DNA of 64,000 nucleotides. Origin: Ascaphus truei (lineage: Eukaryota; Chordata; Amphibia; Anura; Ascaphidae). The stretch is taken from positions 295,878,204 to 295,942,203 of the forward strand of contig CM071567.1 in NCBI GenBank assembly GCA_036426205.1. The letters are read 5' to 3'. Below, piece by piece: positions 35,193-46,108 of the stretch; position 1 is the stretch's first letter; each line of letters starts with the position of its first letter. The notes under the pieces are model-generated. The model was not told where the DNA came from and made no database searches. It saw only the letters and a list, made by a program, of their open reading frames with translations. Both the position numbers and the translations under genes were made by a program.

Positions 35193-35669
35193 TCATTTTA
35201 TTAGCAAACTCTTTTTAATTATTTAATAACAAAAATTATATAAACATATTATGTCCTTTTAGTGGAAATATGCATTTAGACATGTAAATCATTTTTAACC
35301 TTTATTCTGCTGCTCAATATGTTTTAGACCCTTCTTGAACACATCTATGTTTTTTATATACCTTATATTTCACCATTTGTCATTCAGGTCCATAGGGCAA
35401 TGATTTTATTGATTGTGTGTTTATATGACATGTTTTTAATACTTTTTTCTTTATTCTAGCCCATCATTTGCGTCTTGGTTAACATTGTTCTTGTTATTAA
35501 AGTTTGTTCAAAGTTTTTTTGCATATGTTAACCTTAGTTAGTGACGTATGTCTTTCGGGACTCTAATCCCGCCCCCGTTGGTTCCCTATTGGACAATAGG
35601 ATTAAGGGATTAACCAATGAGACACGACTGCGGGATATATAGCTTTTACCCGAAATCCACTTAATATTA

Positions 35670-35710
35670 GTCCCTGAAGAAGAAACGTTCCGTTTCGAAA
35701 CGCGTAGGAC
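35670..35710 (+). ncRNA. PLE1 hammerhead ribozyme (type I)
   Basis: Self-cleaving RNA fold of the kind reported in Penelope-like elements. Helix I GTCC/GGAC (35670-35673 with 35707-35710), core CTGAAGA, helix II GAAACG-TTC-CGTTTC (6 bp), core GAA, helix III ACG/CGT within ACGCGT, predicted cleavage after the A at 35706. Position 7 of the core may be any base. One extra A separates CUGAAGA from helix II, a feature shared with the PLE2 and PLE3 copies. It lies 478 bp after the RT stop. Confidence 0.8.
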
Positions 35711-36628
35711 AAGCTTGTACTAGTGCTCTAGCCCCATACTGGCACCCTACTGCGTGATTTTGACTGTTGCTGAGCGGCGCCGAATCCCTGCGGTGACGTC
35801 ACGATCCAGGAAGTGATCCACACGGAGGAGAGTGTTGGCGCACAGCTGATGTCTAAAACTGCCCTGCTGAAACACTGCAGGAATCAGCAGCTCCCAGCCT
35901 GCCTGTGCTCAGGGGAGCAAGATCAAGCAGAGGTTGTGCACACATTTCAATAGGACCCTGCACCATCGAGGACAGCAGTATCACCCCTGCAAAGACATAT
36001 ATCCTGGTCTCCGGAGGCGTTGGGTAAAATATCCCGAAACTGCTTGTTATTAATTTATTTGATGTACGCACATTACTCACCATTTATTATTCATGTCAAT
36101 AATATTTTGTAATGCACTATGAGCGTTGTGCGCTGTGTCTCTTTTTTTATATTCAGTATATATAGGGATTGCACGCACCCCTAGTATATATAACACTTAG
36201 GGAAATGACTGATACTAGGCTCAATTAACCAGAAGAGACTGACAGGGTGTACTCTCAGAAAGCTGCAATCAGCTGGAGTTACTCAAAACAGTGTGACACC
36301 AATAGTGTACATTGTTGCTAATGGTGTCCAAGGTTGGAACAAGGGTAATTTTTTTAGGGGTGCACTGAATTGGTACTGCAGGCCTGCGGGGAACACCCAA
36401 GGGCCACCGCCGGCCTATAGTATCATTGCTGTGCACATCAAAAATGTGATATGTATAATGGAGGTATAGGGGTTGTTGGCGGCCAAGGGGGCATTGTTTA
36501 TTGCAATGTTTATTGGGGGCAATTGTCCCCAATAAACATGCTATTATGCCTTAACCCCTTCATTGCCTTAGCGGCTATCCGCTATGGTAATGAATCAGCA
36601 TTAATGTATTTTCATAATATTATGCAGG

Positions 36629-36880
36629 AGCAGGGGTCCCCTGAGCTGAACCGCATTGATTTGTGGCTCAGGGACCCCCTGCTTCCCGAGTTACAGGCTC
36701 CAGTTTGGGGCATCGGTGCCAGTGTCGCCGCCATCTTTATAGCGGGCACGTCGCGTATGGGACGCTATAAAAATGGCGGCGACACTGGCACCCGATGACA
36801 CATACCGGGGCCTGTAATTCGGGAAGCAGGGGGTCCCTGATCCACAAATCAATGCGGTTCAGCTCAGGGGATCCCCTGCT
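36629..36880. repeat. Long hairpin 1 of a Harbinger-like foldback element
   Basis: The two halves are inverted copies: AGCAGGGGTCCCCTGAGCTG at the left mirrors CAGCTCAGGGGATCCCCTGCT at the right, meeting at TATAGCG...CGCTATA in the centre, with the GCCGCCAT block on both sides. A related, damaged hairpin is at 50020-50190. Confidence 0.85.
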
Positions 36881-36990
36881 CACAGTACACTATTATTAAA
36901 AATATATTCATGCTGCTGCGTTACCATAGCACATAGCCGCAAAGGTAAGGAATGATTGTTTATTGATATGGCTGTTTTATTCGTAGTGTA

Positions 36991-37240
36991 GATGTGCAGA
37001 GGGTCTCTGAAGCTGAACCGCTTTGGTTTTAGGTCCGGGGACCCCCTGCTTCCCGAGATGCAGGCCCCTTTATGGGGTGCCAGTATCCCTCTGCTTTGTT
37101 TACATTCTGCGGTCACGTGATCGGGACATTTAAATGCAGAGGGATACCGGCACCTCATAAAGGGGCCTGTATCTCGGATAGCAGGTTGTCCCCGGACCTG
37201 AAACCAATGCGGTTAAGCTCTGGAGACCCCCTGCACATGT
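36991..37240. repeat. Long hairpin 2 of the same element
   Basis: Inverted halves contain CTGAACCGCTTTGGTTTTAG, GTCCGGGGACC, CAGGCCCCTTTATGGGGTGCC and the mirrored counterparts. The centre holds TCACGTGA. It corresponds to 50292-50541. Confidence 0.85.
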
Positions 37241-37559
37241 ACACTATGAATAAAATTGTATTTAAAAGATTTTTTAATGTGCCGATGTTTGCGCTGAGAG
37301 AGCAGCGGATCTCTCTCTGCTGCAGACACATCTCGGCAGGGGACGGCTTCTCGGCAGCTTCTCGCCAGGCAGACTGTCTCGCCACCGGTTACTCGCCATG
37401 TTTGGCAATGTTGCTCTCGCTGTGATTCGCCAGGGATTCGGCCCTTCCTGCATACAGCGAGGGCAACACGCCAAAAACATGGCGAATTCAAACCCCTGGC
37501 GAATGCAATTTTCTGCTGCTTAGTGCACAACCCCCATAGTGTGAGCGACTTCCTTTTGT

Positions 37560-38880
37560 GTGTGTTAGATATATCTATATATATCTATATATATATATCT
37601 ATATATGTAGAGCATACTCCTTGTGCGTATACATACTGTATGTAAATAACAATTTATTAAAGTATAGGACAACCTATGTCCGCTAGCAGATATAAAATAG
37701 ATACAAATGCAATTGAAAATAAGAAATATCAGTATAACACCAGATAAAGCTGTGATTTCCACAGTAGGAGGAGGATGTATGTAGCCTTTAGGGATAAAAT
37801 GTCTCTGGGGCTGAAGATAAAGTCAGTGTGAGTGCCTGGTGGGATTCACCAGCAATGTGAAATAGGTATCAGCCTGAGTCCCATGCAAACTCCATGTGGT
37901 GGATATAGAAGTAATGAGAATATTACCAGTCCGGCCCATTCAAACAGTAGCAAAGCACTTCCAACTCAGACATAACTCTGATTATAGTCTTTTGATGGCC
38001 TTTGCTATTGATAATGTTTCCCTGGGGATCCGAGGAGGTGACATTGAGAATGCCCTACTGCAGCAAGAGTGCTGCTGGATCATCCATCTAGGCACTTTCC
38101 TACCGCAGAGCATGAACGAATTCATGGGGTTTGCAATGTTTTTATGACTCATGTTTTTCCATCTGTTCAAATTTTATTTTGTACCACTCATCCATCGTGC
38201 CTCATAATGCATTTGTTTACACATTTGATGCAATTTATTTATGTATGGGCTAAGTCACCATGTCTTTATGTCTAACATCTGTCTGTATCATATCTTACAC
38301 TCTGTATGAGACTCAACTCAACCCTTTGTGTGGGGATTTATGGAAGTTTAATATTATGCTCTATGTCTTAGAGTTCAATATATAGGGCTGCTTTTATACC
38401 TTTATTATTTAGGGATTGTGGCTAGCCTCTGAATATACAGAGTGTAATTATGCTATTCAACTTATATCTTAATAACAGATGACAGTTCAGCCTTCATCTT
38501 TCCATTTACTTATCACCACAACATTACCTAATTTGCATTGTGTATTTCATGCATCTTGTATGTTTACTTAGGGCCCCTCACTGGGTTATATTCAAGTGAG
38601 GTTTAATTACATCTTTTCCTCCTACAACAGATTTACCAGTGGGTGGTAATTTAGTGTATATCTTATAAGGTTTTAATGCCATCTTTACTCTTTATGACAT
38701 AGTCCAAAGATTTTAGGCAGATTTCTGCCCAGTTTTAGGTCAGAAAGTGCAAGAATAGTGCAAAATTATCCATTCCACAGCTTCACATTTACTCAGGCTG
38801 GTGGATGGAAAATCCAGACCACACATTACAATGTGTTTTGTTCTCCCTCACCTGCTCTTCTAATCACTAGCACAGGTATT
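37560..38880. other. Microsatellite and AT-rich DNA, no gene seen
   Basis: (TATC)n/(TA)n at 37566-37606, then unremarkable sequence with short frames. Nothing is recognisable up to 38880. Confidence 0.45.
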
Positions 38881-39109
38881 TAGAGCAGAGAGGGTTGATT
38901 TTCAGTTTCTATTCTTGGGGGCTGGGGGTGTCGCTGCTCCCCTGCATCCAGTTCGGGGAGGACGCCCCCTTCAAGTATCACAGTACCAGAGGATTTGCCT
39001 GGACACTTGGGACCGAGTTCCCACCACGAACAGATAAGACAAACAAATGTTTATTGCTTTATCTAAAAGACTGTATGCTGTATCTAGTGACCCTAAATGA
39101 GAGGGCATT

Positions 39110-39390
39110 GTTTTAAGCTGGGGAACCAGGTTAGTTGGCCCAGCAGCCGTTAGAGAGGCTGATTCTCCTGTGTAGTTAGATCCCTGAATGGGATAGGATT
39201 TTGTTTATATGATTTGATTTTGGTTCTTAAAAGTGACAGTGTGTGAAATGTTATAACGGTGATATGAGTAAACCGCTGAAGGTTCATGTCTGAGTGCCTC
39301 CTGCCTACACCTGTTAAAGCTGCAGTCCCTTACTGGGATGAAAATAAAGCAGGCAGAAGCCTGAGTTAAACAACATAATTCTTTGTATGA
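39110..39390. repeat. Interspersed repeat shared with 31190-31480
   Basis: Carries AACCAGGTTAGTTGGCCCAG, TTAGAGAGGCT, TATATGATTTGATTTTGG and GAAAATAAAGCAGG in the same order as the copy near 31200. Confidence 0.5.
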
Positions 39391-39666
39391 TCCGGTTATT
39401 CATATAATTAACCCTAGAAGACTGTGTCGGGAAGATCCCAGACAGACGTCAACACTACAAAAGAGGGGCGTTTGTCACATCTTGTTTTCATGTCTTTATC
39501 GAGATACATTTTAGCCTGCGAAGGCACATCACCACTTACTACATCTTGGAGGTGATTGGCTGTCTAACTGAGGAATCACACGCGCTCATTCAGAGCTGCC
39601 CGCTTTTTAATTGGTTCACGTCAATGAAAGAGCGACATATATACCTAGTGTGTACGCTCCTTCATT

Positions 39667-39709
39667 AAGCCCCGGGACAAAGCTAAGGGCGAAACGTACA
39701 TCGGGGCTT
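39667..39709 (+). ncRNA. Hammerhead-like remnant with a strong helix I
   Basis: AAGCCCC (39667-39673) pairs perfectly with GGGGCTT (39703-39709). Between them are a short GC-TAAG-GGC helix II region, GCGAAACGTAC with the GAA core and helix III, and ATC. The CUGANGA core is altered to CGGGACA, so cleavage is unlikely. Confidence 0.5.
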
Positions 39710-39959
39710 TCCTCCTGTGTGTACTTCCTGTGCTCCTCTTCATGAATTGCTGTTTGGTGAAAGCTCCTGTGTTCCGGACTTCCCGAAGGATTTCTCACGC
39801 TTGCGGTTCTGTAAGCGGTCCTGTCAGCAGCTCCATTTGTGGTTTCAAGACTCCCTGCATATACCGGAGGCTAAGTATCTGGCATTTATGCCCATGATCA
39901 TAGTCATCATTGGCACATTTTCTACTCAAATAGTGCTGTTTTACTAGTACACTTATCAT

Positions 39960-41540
39960 GGACAAATTCATTGGTACTCCTATTCATTACTCCAAGCTGT
40001 GTGTATAGATACATATCTGCCTACTTGGGACTTTGGTCCTTTATTACATACTATTCAGAGCTTGTATTATCTGGTTCTTTATTCACTTGGTATGTGCCTG
40101 CCAATTTAGGTGTACTACATTGTAGTCTGTTCTAGTAAGAGGTACTTACTTAGACCGGCCGGTCGCATTGGTAAAAGGCTGTTTACATGCCTTTTTACCA
40201 TTATCCTCTAAGTGTCAGCTACACTAATTAGTTAACCAAGCAGTTGCTTTCTCTCCACTCCAGGGCATTTGCCTTTCTATAGTGTTACCGTGTGGGTACA
40301 GGGACTGTTTAGTATCATTGTATGTGATTAATAAATGTATATTTTTTGGGTACACTTAAGTGCTATTTGTGGGATACTTTTCTTTTTCTCTCTCCTTGTT
40401 GACATTGTTATTATATCCCCAGCACCAAACATAGTTACTGATTTCAGTAACTTATATCTCTCCAGTCTGTTGCAGGCAATTCGTTTTGTTTACATATATT
40501 TGGCAGTCTCCTCCTTGGGGCTCTTCTTTCCTTGCACGACTTGTAATTATTGTTGTGTTATATGGATTTTTTTAAGCAGCGCTAGATTTTAAATGCGGAT
40601 GATATATTTTATATAGTAGCACCCACACAACAATGTAACTTGTAGACAAGAATAAACCACGAGTCTGAGCAAGGTACTGTATCTGCAATTTTTTAACATG
40701 CCTTTAGTCCTGATCAAATGAATATGACCTGAGGCATGCTGAAGCTTAAAAGTAATTTGTGACTGTAGTATTAAATGTATTTCATATAAATGTAATTTTT
40801 TGTCATGTCTAATCTTAATCAATTGATACATATAATTAAATGTTGTATAAACCACTTGAGTGAATATCAATCATTACTATATGCGCAATGCAACATACAG
40901 ATGTGTCAGCTAAAATAATCAATTAACTGAAGTTAACATAATAAAATGTTTTCATGTAAATTGGTATAGCTATTTTCTAAAGCCCATAATTGCAAGATAA
41001 TTAATATTATACTTGTGTGTTAATGGGACAGTTCAAGCTTAGTTTATAATGTACATATAATTAGTAAATTGTTGACTAATGCAGTTATGTGATTTAAATG
41101 TGTAGGGGATCATTAGGACGTTGTGAATTTTGTTTGTTATTAATATTTATCTTTATATCACTTACCAGATTCCTCCTGTAGTAGGTAAGAAGGGTCTGGG
41201 AGATTGGGCGGACTGAACATCTGTTAGGTTGAATCACCTCCACCATCCTGCAGTCATATGGCTTAAGGTTGAGCTCTTCAGGTTGACCACCTCCTGTCAT
41301 TCTTGCATCCTTCGCATGGTCAGACAGTTTTTTTTCTTGAATTTTTCTTGAACTTAGAAAAATAAGTTAATGGAGCTCTGCGGATCTGGACCTTATAAGA
41401 GTAATTCTATATATAAAGTCCAGAAACTGTGTGGTGCTCAGAACCATGAATAACAGACGTAATAATAATAAAAAAACGATTCCTGCACTCCTACCTAATA
41501 AAAAAAAACAATATGCATTTCAAACCAAAATTACCCTTGT
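39960..41540. other. AT-rich DNA, no gene seen
   Basis: Short frames only. A palindromic GGTAAAAGGCTGTTTACATG...TTTTTACC stretch lies at about 40170-40200. No recognisable domain. Confidence 0.45.
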
Positions 41541-41551
41541 TGTATCCTTAA

Positions 41552-41563
41552 TATATATATATC

Positions 41564-41610
<47 letters not shown>

Positions 41611-41655
41611 ATATATATATATATATATATATAATATATAATATATATATATAAA
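41552..41655. repeat. (AT)n microsatellite
   Basis: About 100 bp of nearly pure alternating AT with ATATTATATAATATAT interruptions. Confidence 0.95.
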
Positions 41656-41819
41656 ACACACAGAAACCAACAGAACCCTTATATCAGCACTCTAGATATC
41701 CAAAAAATACACATTTTTTTTTATGCATGTCCCAAATATAAACATATAATAAAATTCCTGAGGTCTAAAGATACCCAAATACCTGTCCTGTCAGCTGCAA
41801 TATTAGCTGTATTAACCTA

Positions 41820-42300
41820 AAAGGTGAAAAAGGTGAAAATGATCACAGAGGCTGCGAAGAAGTTGTTTAACTACGAAACGCATAAGGCGGTCCTTATCCC
41901 CAGTGACACAGCGTTTTTAGCCACTGGACAGGTCCTGTGTGAGGTTTGAGACTATTCTGTTCCTCTAATGAACTGTGGTTCAGTGAAAATCTGGAGGAAC
42001 TGTTGCGATTCCTGTCTCGGCGTAGCAGGGGGATTGAATTCAGTGTGCTCTGATACCATTCCCTGTCTGCGAGCGGAGCGGAGGACGTTCAACACAGACC
42101 TCATGCGTGGAACCAGTGGAAGATATTGTGAAGCGTGTACAGTGTAGCTGGGGATGGACGGAGTATTATACTCAGATATTCGAGTGACTTGCTGTGGTTT
42201 GTGAGTTGAAACATTGATGATTTTTATAGTGTAATAAATTGTTCAACCAATATTACACTAGGAGAGTGCGCTTCTCTTTTTCCCTTCTCCCTTTTATTTC
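41820..42300 (+). mobile_element. PLE 3' fragment with hammerhead-like motif
   Basis: Contains GAAGAAGTTGTTTAACTACG and GAAACGCATAAGGCGG (41855-41890). The latter carries the GAA core and ACGCAT helix III seen in PLE ribozymes, and a GTGTAATAAATTG signal follows about 340 bp later. The coding part is absent, so this looks like a severely 5'-truncated insertion. Confidence 0.45.
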
Positions 42301-42744
42301 CTTTCAGATTATATATGGAGTGCTTTTCCCTGTGGAGAAGGCAGCCAGTGGATCCTAATTTCCTTTTATTGGAACATATATTTTCACTGATTGGACTTTT
42401 AAAGGATTAAGGGGCTATGCACTAAGCAGTGATAAGTCGTTTTAAGAACGCAAAGTGCTCTTAGAAAGTGATGTTCCACCGAACGCGATTCACTAAGCCA
42501 CGTAAACAGGCACTTTGCGTTCTAAAACTGGCTTTTTTCAGGAAATCTTTCAAAGTGCAATTTTGCTCGTACGATAACCTGTTTGCGTTCAATTCTGCCG
42601 TTCTCCGGGATTCACTAAGCTACGCAAAGTTATCATATGCGAAAGTTGCGTTCAACCAAGCTCGCCAGCTAAAGGCAGGTGATAAAAAAGCTGGACTTTG
42701 AAACATTTCTTTGTTTACATTTTTGCATGCGCAAAACCCATACA

Positions 42745-42900
42745 ACAGGCCGGGGGGGTGTCCCTGGCTGACCCCGCGGGGGTCCCCGTGAGAGGCCGGG
42801 GTTCCCACGGGTGTCCCTGGCTGACACCACGGGGGTCCGGGGGTCCACGTCTCAAGAAGCGGGGGTCCCCGCGGGAGTGCCGGGGTACCCGCGGTACCAA
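42745..42900. repeat. GC-rich minisatellite in the left arm
   Basis: Imperfect units with GTGTCCCTGGCTGAC and GCGGGGGTCCC. It occupies the same relative place as the array at 22910-23215. Confidence 0.75.
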
Positions 42901-43091
42901 TGTTAGACTCCAAAAACATAAACAATATTTCTAGCTAAATACACCCCCCTCCCCCCGCCCCCTAACACATACAATATAGTAATGGGCAAAATTACTATTA
43001 TCCACACATGGATAATAATGCATTTGCCCATTTACAATACATATAAATTACAATAAATACAGTTAATAAAGTAAATACATATTACACTTAC

Positions 43092-43159
43092 CTTTTCCAG
43101 GCACCCATGATGAAGGCCGTCTTCATCCTCATCTTCATCCTGCCCATGTCCCTCCGGTG
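43092..43159 (-). other. Exon-like acidic block, left arm
   Basis: On the minus strand an AG acceptor (TTTTGCAG) precedes a 68-bp block reading APEGHGQDEDEDEDGLHHGC then LEK, followed by a consensus donor GTAAGTG. The mirror copy is at 49725-49772. Coding is inferred from the spared splice sites and open frame; no known protein is recognised. Confidence 0.5.
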
Positions 43160-43635
43160 CTGCAAAACATACACAACAATCAAAAAAGCAAATGTAATGT
43201 CCCGTAACCCCTTAATCATCTTAGCGGTCATTAACCGTTACAGTCATTAAGGGGTTAACCCACCCTCACCCACCACTCGGGAGGCCTAAATACCTTCCCC
43301 CACTACCCATCCCGTGAGGCCTAACCACCCTCACCCACTTACCCAGATGGGAAGCCTACCCACATACCCTTGGGGCCAATACCCCCTTCCCCACCCCCAG
43401 TACCCACAAGAAAAACAATACACAGCACCACAATAAACATCATTATATTTATTCAATACATAACCCACCCTCTGTGCCCCCCCATAAATACATGATTTAT
43501 TATTTTACATACAGGGTTAATACCCCAGGCCCACGGGAGTCCCCGGTGAGCCTGACAGGTGTCCGTAGACCGCACAGTGGCCCAGAAAAAGGTTTAAAAC
43601 AGGGTCTGGAGGCCTACGGGTGGTCCCAGCCAGGG

Positions 43636-43702
43636 GTTTACTTTCCATTAGTTGACCCACTTCCTGACTCCCGTCGATCGGCTTACTCTCGAACCAATCC
43701 AC
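43636..43702 (-). other. Exon-like block, left arm (LCVDWFESKP)
   Basis: The minus strand reads FLCVDWFESKPIDGSQEVGQ then LM, nearly the same as the right-arm block at 44248-44314. Both flanking splice signals are damaged here: GG instead of AG before it and GAAAGT instead of GTAAGT after it. Confidence 0.5.
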
Positions 43703-43735
43703 GCACAGGAACCCATAAAATAAATGAATTTTGAA

Positions 43736-44060
43736 TGACGTCACATCCTTTCCCCCAAAGCCTCTGTCACATGGTATACTAGAGCCAATCAGAGTAGGGA
43801 TGTAGTTCCCACGCTCTGATTGGCTACCATACCATGTGAGGGCAGCCATCTTTCTTTTGATGATGTCGTCTTAAAGGCAATTGAAGCACAGCCATTCTGA
43901 TTGGCTGGCGTCATTGCCTATAAATGACGTCATCATTTTTTTTAAATTTTCGGCCAAATCACATGGTTTTCACGGCCCAATCAGGGCCGAGGGAACCATT
44001 TGACCAAAATGTGACGTCATAGGCCTATAAAAGCCTATGTCGTCTCATTTTGAAGGCAGA
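43736..44060. promoter_or_regulatory. Divergent promoter-like core (CRE, CCAAT, TATA)
   Basis: Three TGACGTCA palindromes (43736, 43925, 44012) fit the CRE/ATF consensus. CCAAT boxes occur in both orientations (near 43787, 43817, 43898, 43977), and TATAAAAG lies at 44026 on the + strand. The core sits between two copies of the same exon-like block facing away from each other. Factor binding and transcription are inferred. Confidence 0.6.
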
Positions 44061-44247
44061 CGCCGAGGAGGAAGGACCTCCTACAGAAGAAAAAAAGCCA
44101 GGGCGTGGCCGAAGAAGAGAAGAAGACCCCGGAAGAGAGCGGAAGAAGAATACAGATGAAGACCCCACAGACGACATGGATTACAAATAGAAGACACAGA
44201 CCCCTGGATTGTTATGGTTTATTATTTTATGTTTTTTTATTTTATAG

Positions 44248-44314
44248 GTTCCTGTGCGTGGATTGGTTCGACAGTAAGCCAATCAACGGGAGTCGGGGAG
44301 TTGGTCAACTAATG
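44248..44314 (+). other. Exon-like block, right arm (LCVDWFDSKP)
   Basis: Follows TTTTATAG and is followed by GTAAGT, both good splice signals. It reads FLCVDWFDSKPINGSRGVGQ then LM. It lies 215 bp after the TATA-like box. No protein family is recognised. Confidence 0.55.
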
Positions 44315-44319
44315 GTAAG

Positions 44320-45225
44320 TAAACCCCAAAAATGTTATTGTTGTAACTTTTACATGTTTTTTTTATTTTTTTTAATGTGATTGTATTTATTTGACCAATA
44401 TCATTTCTTGCCACTGTATGTATGTATGTATGTATGTATGTATGTATGTATGTATGTATGTATGTATGTATGTCTCGATCAATATATACATACAGGGTAA
44501 GAATGATTATTTTTGGAAATACTTGTTTTACACTAATTAAAATGTATTTTGCTATGCTTAAATGTGTGTGTAATGTAATGTTTAATTAGATAGATGTAAA
44601 GTTTGGTGTTTGCAGTACTTTAGGTCTGGGTGAGGCTTGCTTTTTTTATATTGGATTATTTTTGGTTACTTATATTTTGTCTGATGGTAACTTTTTTTGT
44701 GAATAGTTTTGGTGAAAGATTAAAATAGTTAATTGTGTAATTGATTTGTATGGTATTTTAATTGTTTTGGGATTTGATTAATTTATGGTCATTTATTTCT
44801 GTTGACTTGCTTGGTTTAAATAGTATACTTGTTTGGATTTAATTTTATTTTGTTTGGAATATTTTATTGTTAACATTGATTGGCAGAGTGTACATGTTGC
44901 AAAGATTTTATGCATCATGTATACAATGTAAATTCAATGTTTTCATTGTCATTTGATGATATTGATGGGAAGATAAGAATTATTTTATTATGAAATAGGA
45001 TTTTGTTTTACTGTGGCTATATAATATTGTACTTTTCATATGCAAGGTGATGTATTGATTTGGAGAGCTGGTATTTTTATTGTTGCATGTTTTTGTTAAC
45101 CCTTAAACATTTCTTTGTATATTGGTTAATCATGTGTATATAGTAGATGTAGATGTAGATGTATATATAGTTGCATGATGAAGCCACTGTACAAATGAAT
45201 GGGGGAAGGGTGTTTATCGGGCCAG
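44320..45225. other. T-rich intron-like stretch with (TATG)n
   Basis: (GTAT)n runs from 44411 to 44474. The rest is T-rich without coding content, consistent with intron sequence between the exon-like blocks. Confidence 0.5.
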
Positions 45226-45274
45226 GGTGGCTTAACCCCTTAATTACCTTTGCGGTTATTATCCGATAAGGTGA

Positions 45275-45431
45275 TTAAGGGGTGGATGCGCCCTATGTGT
45301 GAACAGCAGCCACCAATCACAACCTCCAAAGGAGAAAAAGAGAGAGACCATATAGTGTAGAGGTAATACAAATATATTATCAAAACATGATTCAAGGCTT
45401 ACACGTAATACGGTCGATGTGGGCACTCACA
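45275..45431. repeat. PLE2 terminal repeat, left arm
   Basis: 157-bp arm, inverted relative to 49131-49287. Contains AACCTCCAAAGGAGAAAAAG and ACGTAATACGGTCGATG. Confidence 0.85.
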
Positions 45432-45652
45432 GGTAGCAGTTGACGGATATCCCAGCGGCTCGCGATTCCTCTGGGTATCTGGTCACCTCTGCTCTCTCTG
45501 GAAACACTTGAATCCACACCGGAGCTTCACTTCCAGCACACCGAGGGACTCGCAGGCTCCCGCTGCGTCACTTCCGGTGCGCCTAGGACTTCCGGATCGG
45601 ATGGTAACAGTGAATTACAAGTGTCTCCCTTCTCGTGGCTGTTGGACTGGAA

Positions 45653-45698
45653 CACTCTACGCGTTTCGTCGCTCTCTCTGGCGACTTCCTCAGGAGTG
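45653..45698 (-). ncRNA. PLE2 hammerhead ribozyme (type I)
   Basis: On the minus strand: helix I CACTC/GAGTG, core CTGAGGA, one extra A, helix II GTCGC/GCGAC with an 8-nt loop, core GAA, helix III ACG/CGT, predicted cleavage after the following A. Helix I and II sequences differ from PLE1 and PLE3 but remain paired, which supports the fold by covariation. It lies about 410 bp downstream of the inferred protein end. Confidence 0.8.
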
Positions 45699-46108
45699 AC
45701 TAATAGCTGCTTGCTGAACTGTTATATACCCTAATGCCCTCCCTCTAATTAAGACATCGTTATACAATTAAAGTGATATCACATAAAATCGATGGTTCAT
45801 ATATATTCAATTGAGGTGGTATCATATGTATTAACAGAGTGGGTTGGTGTAGTGTCATAAACTTAATATGTCTTGTTATCATTTATACAGGGTCAAATCA
45901 AAACTCAAGAATAGTGCAAGGAAATATACATGGCATCATATACAATATAAAAAATTGGTAATAAAAATATATAAAATTATTAAAAAAGCTAAAAAACTAT
46001 CTGACTTATATCAAGTTAAACATTAATAAAATCACGGCGATTGCGGTTGTGCTCAAAAAAGAAGAAGAAAGAAAATGGGATTAATACCATATTATATTAC
46101 AATCAACA

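Larger units (their letters stand above)
33475..36155 (+). mobile_element. Penelope-like element 1 (PLE1), 5'-truncated inverted dimer
   Basis: The left end (AAAAAGAGAAAAAAGCGCAA) and the right end, read on the minus strand as AAAAAGAGACACAGCGCACA, are related inverted repeats. The left 390 bp are non-coding PLE sequence in opposite orientation that ends in half a hammerhead (33855-33870). RT coding sequence then starts abruptly in the sense orientation and runs to the 3' ribozyme and tail. Confidence 0.75.
36430..37537. mobile_element. Harbinger-like foldback element, partial
   Basis: Order of modules: GGGGGCAATTGTCCCCAATA palindrome, TTAACCCCTTCATTGCCTTA with TAGCGGCTATCCGCTA palindrome, hairpin 1, TTACCATAGC palindrome, hairpin 2, then a CGCC/TCGGC-rich subterminal region ending TTAGTGCACAACCCCC. 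The same order is seen at 49930-50840. The subterminal region resembles the terminus of the Myb-carrying element at 19430-19690. The left end is undefined. Confidence 0.65.
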
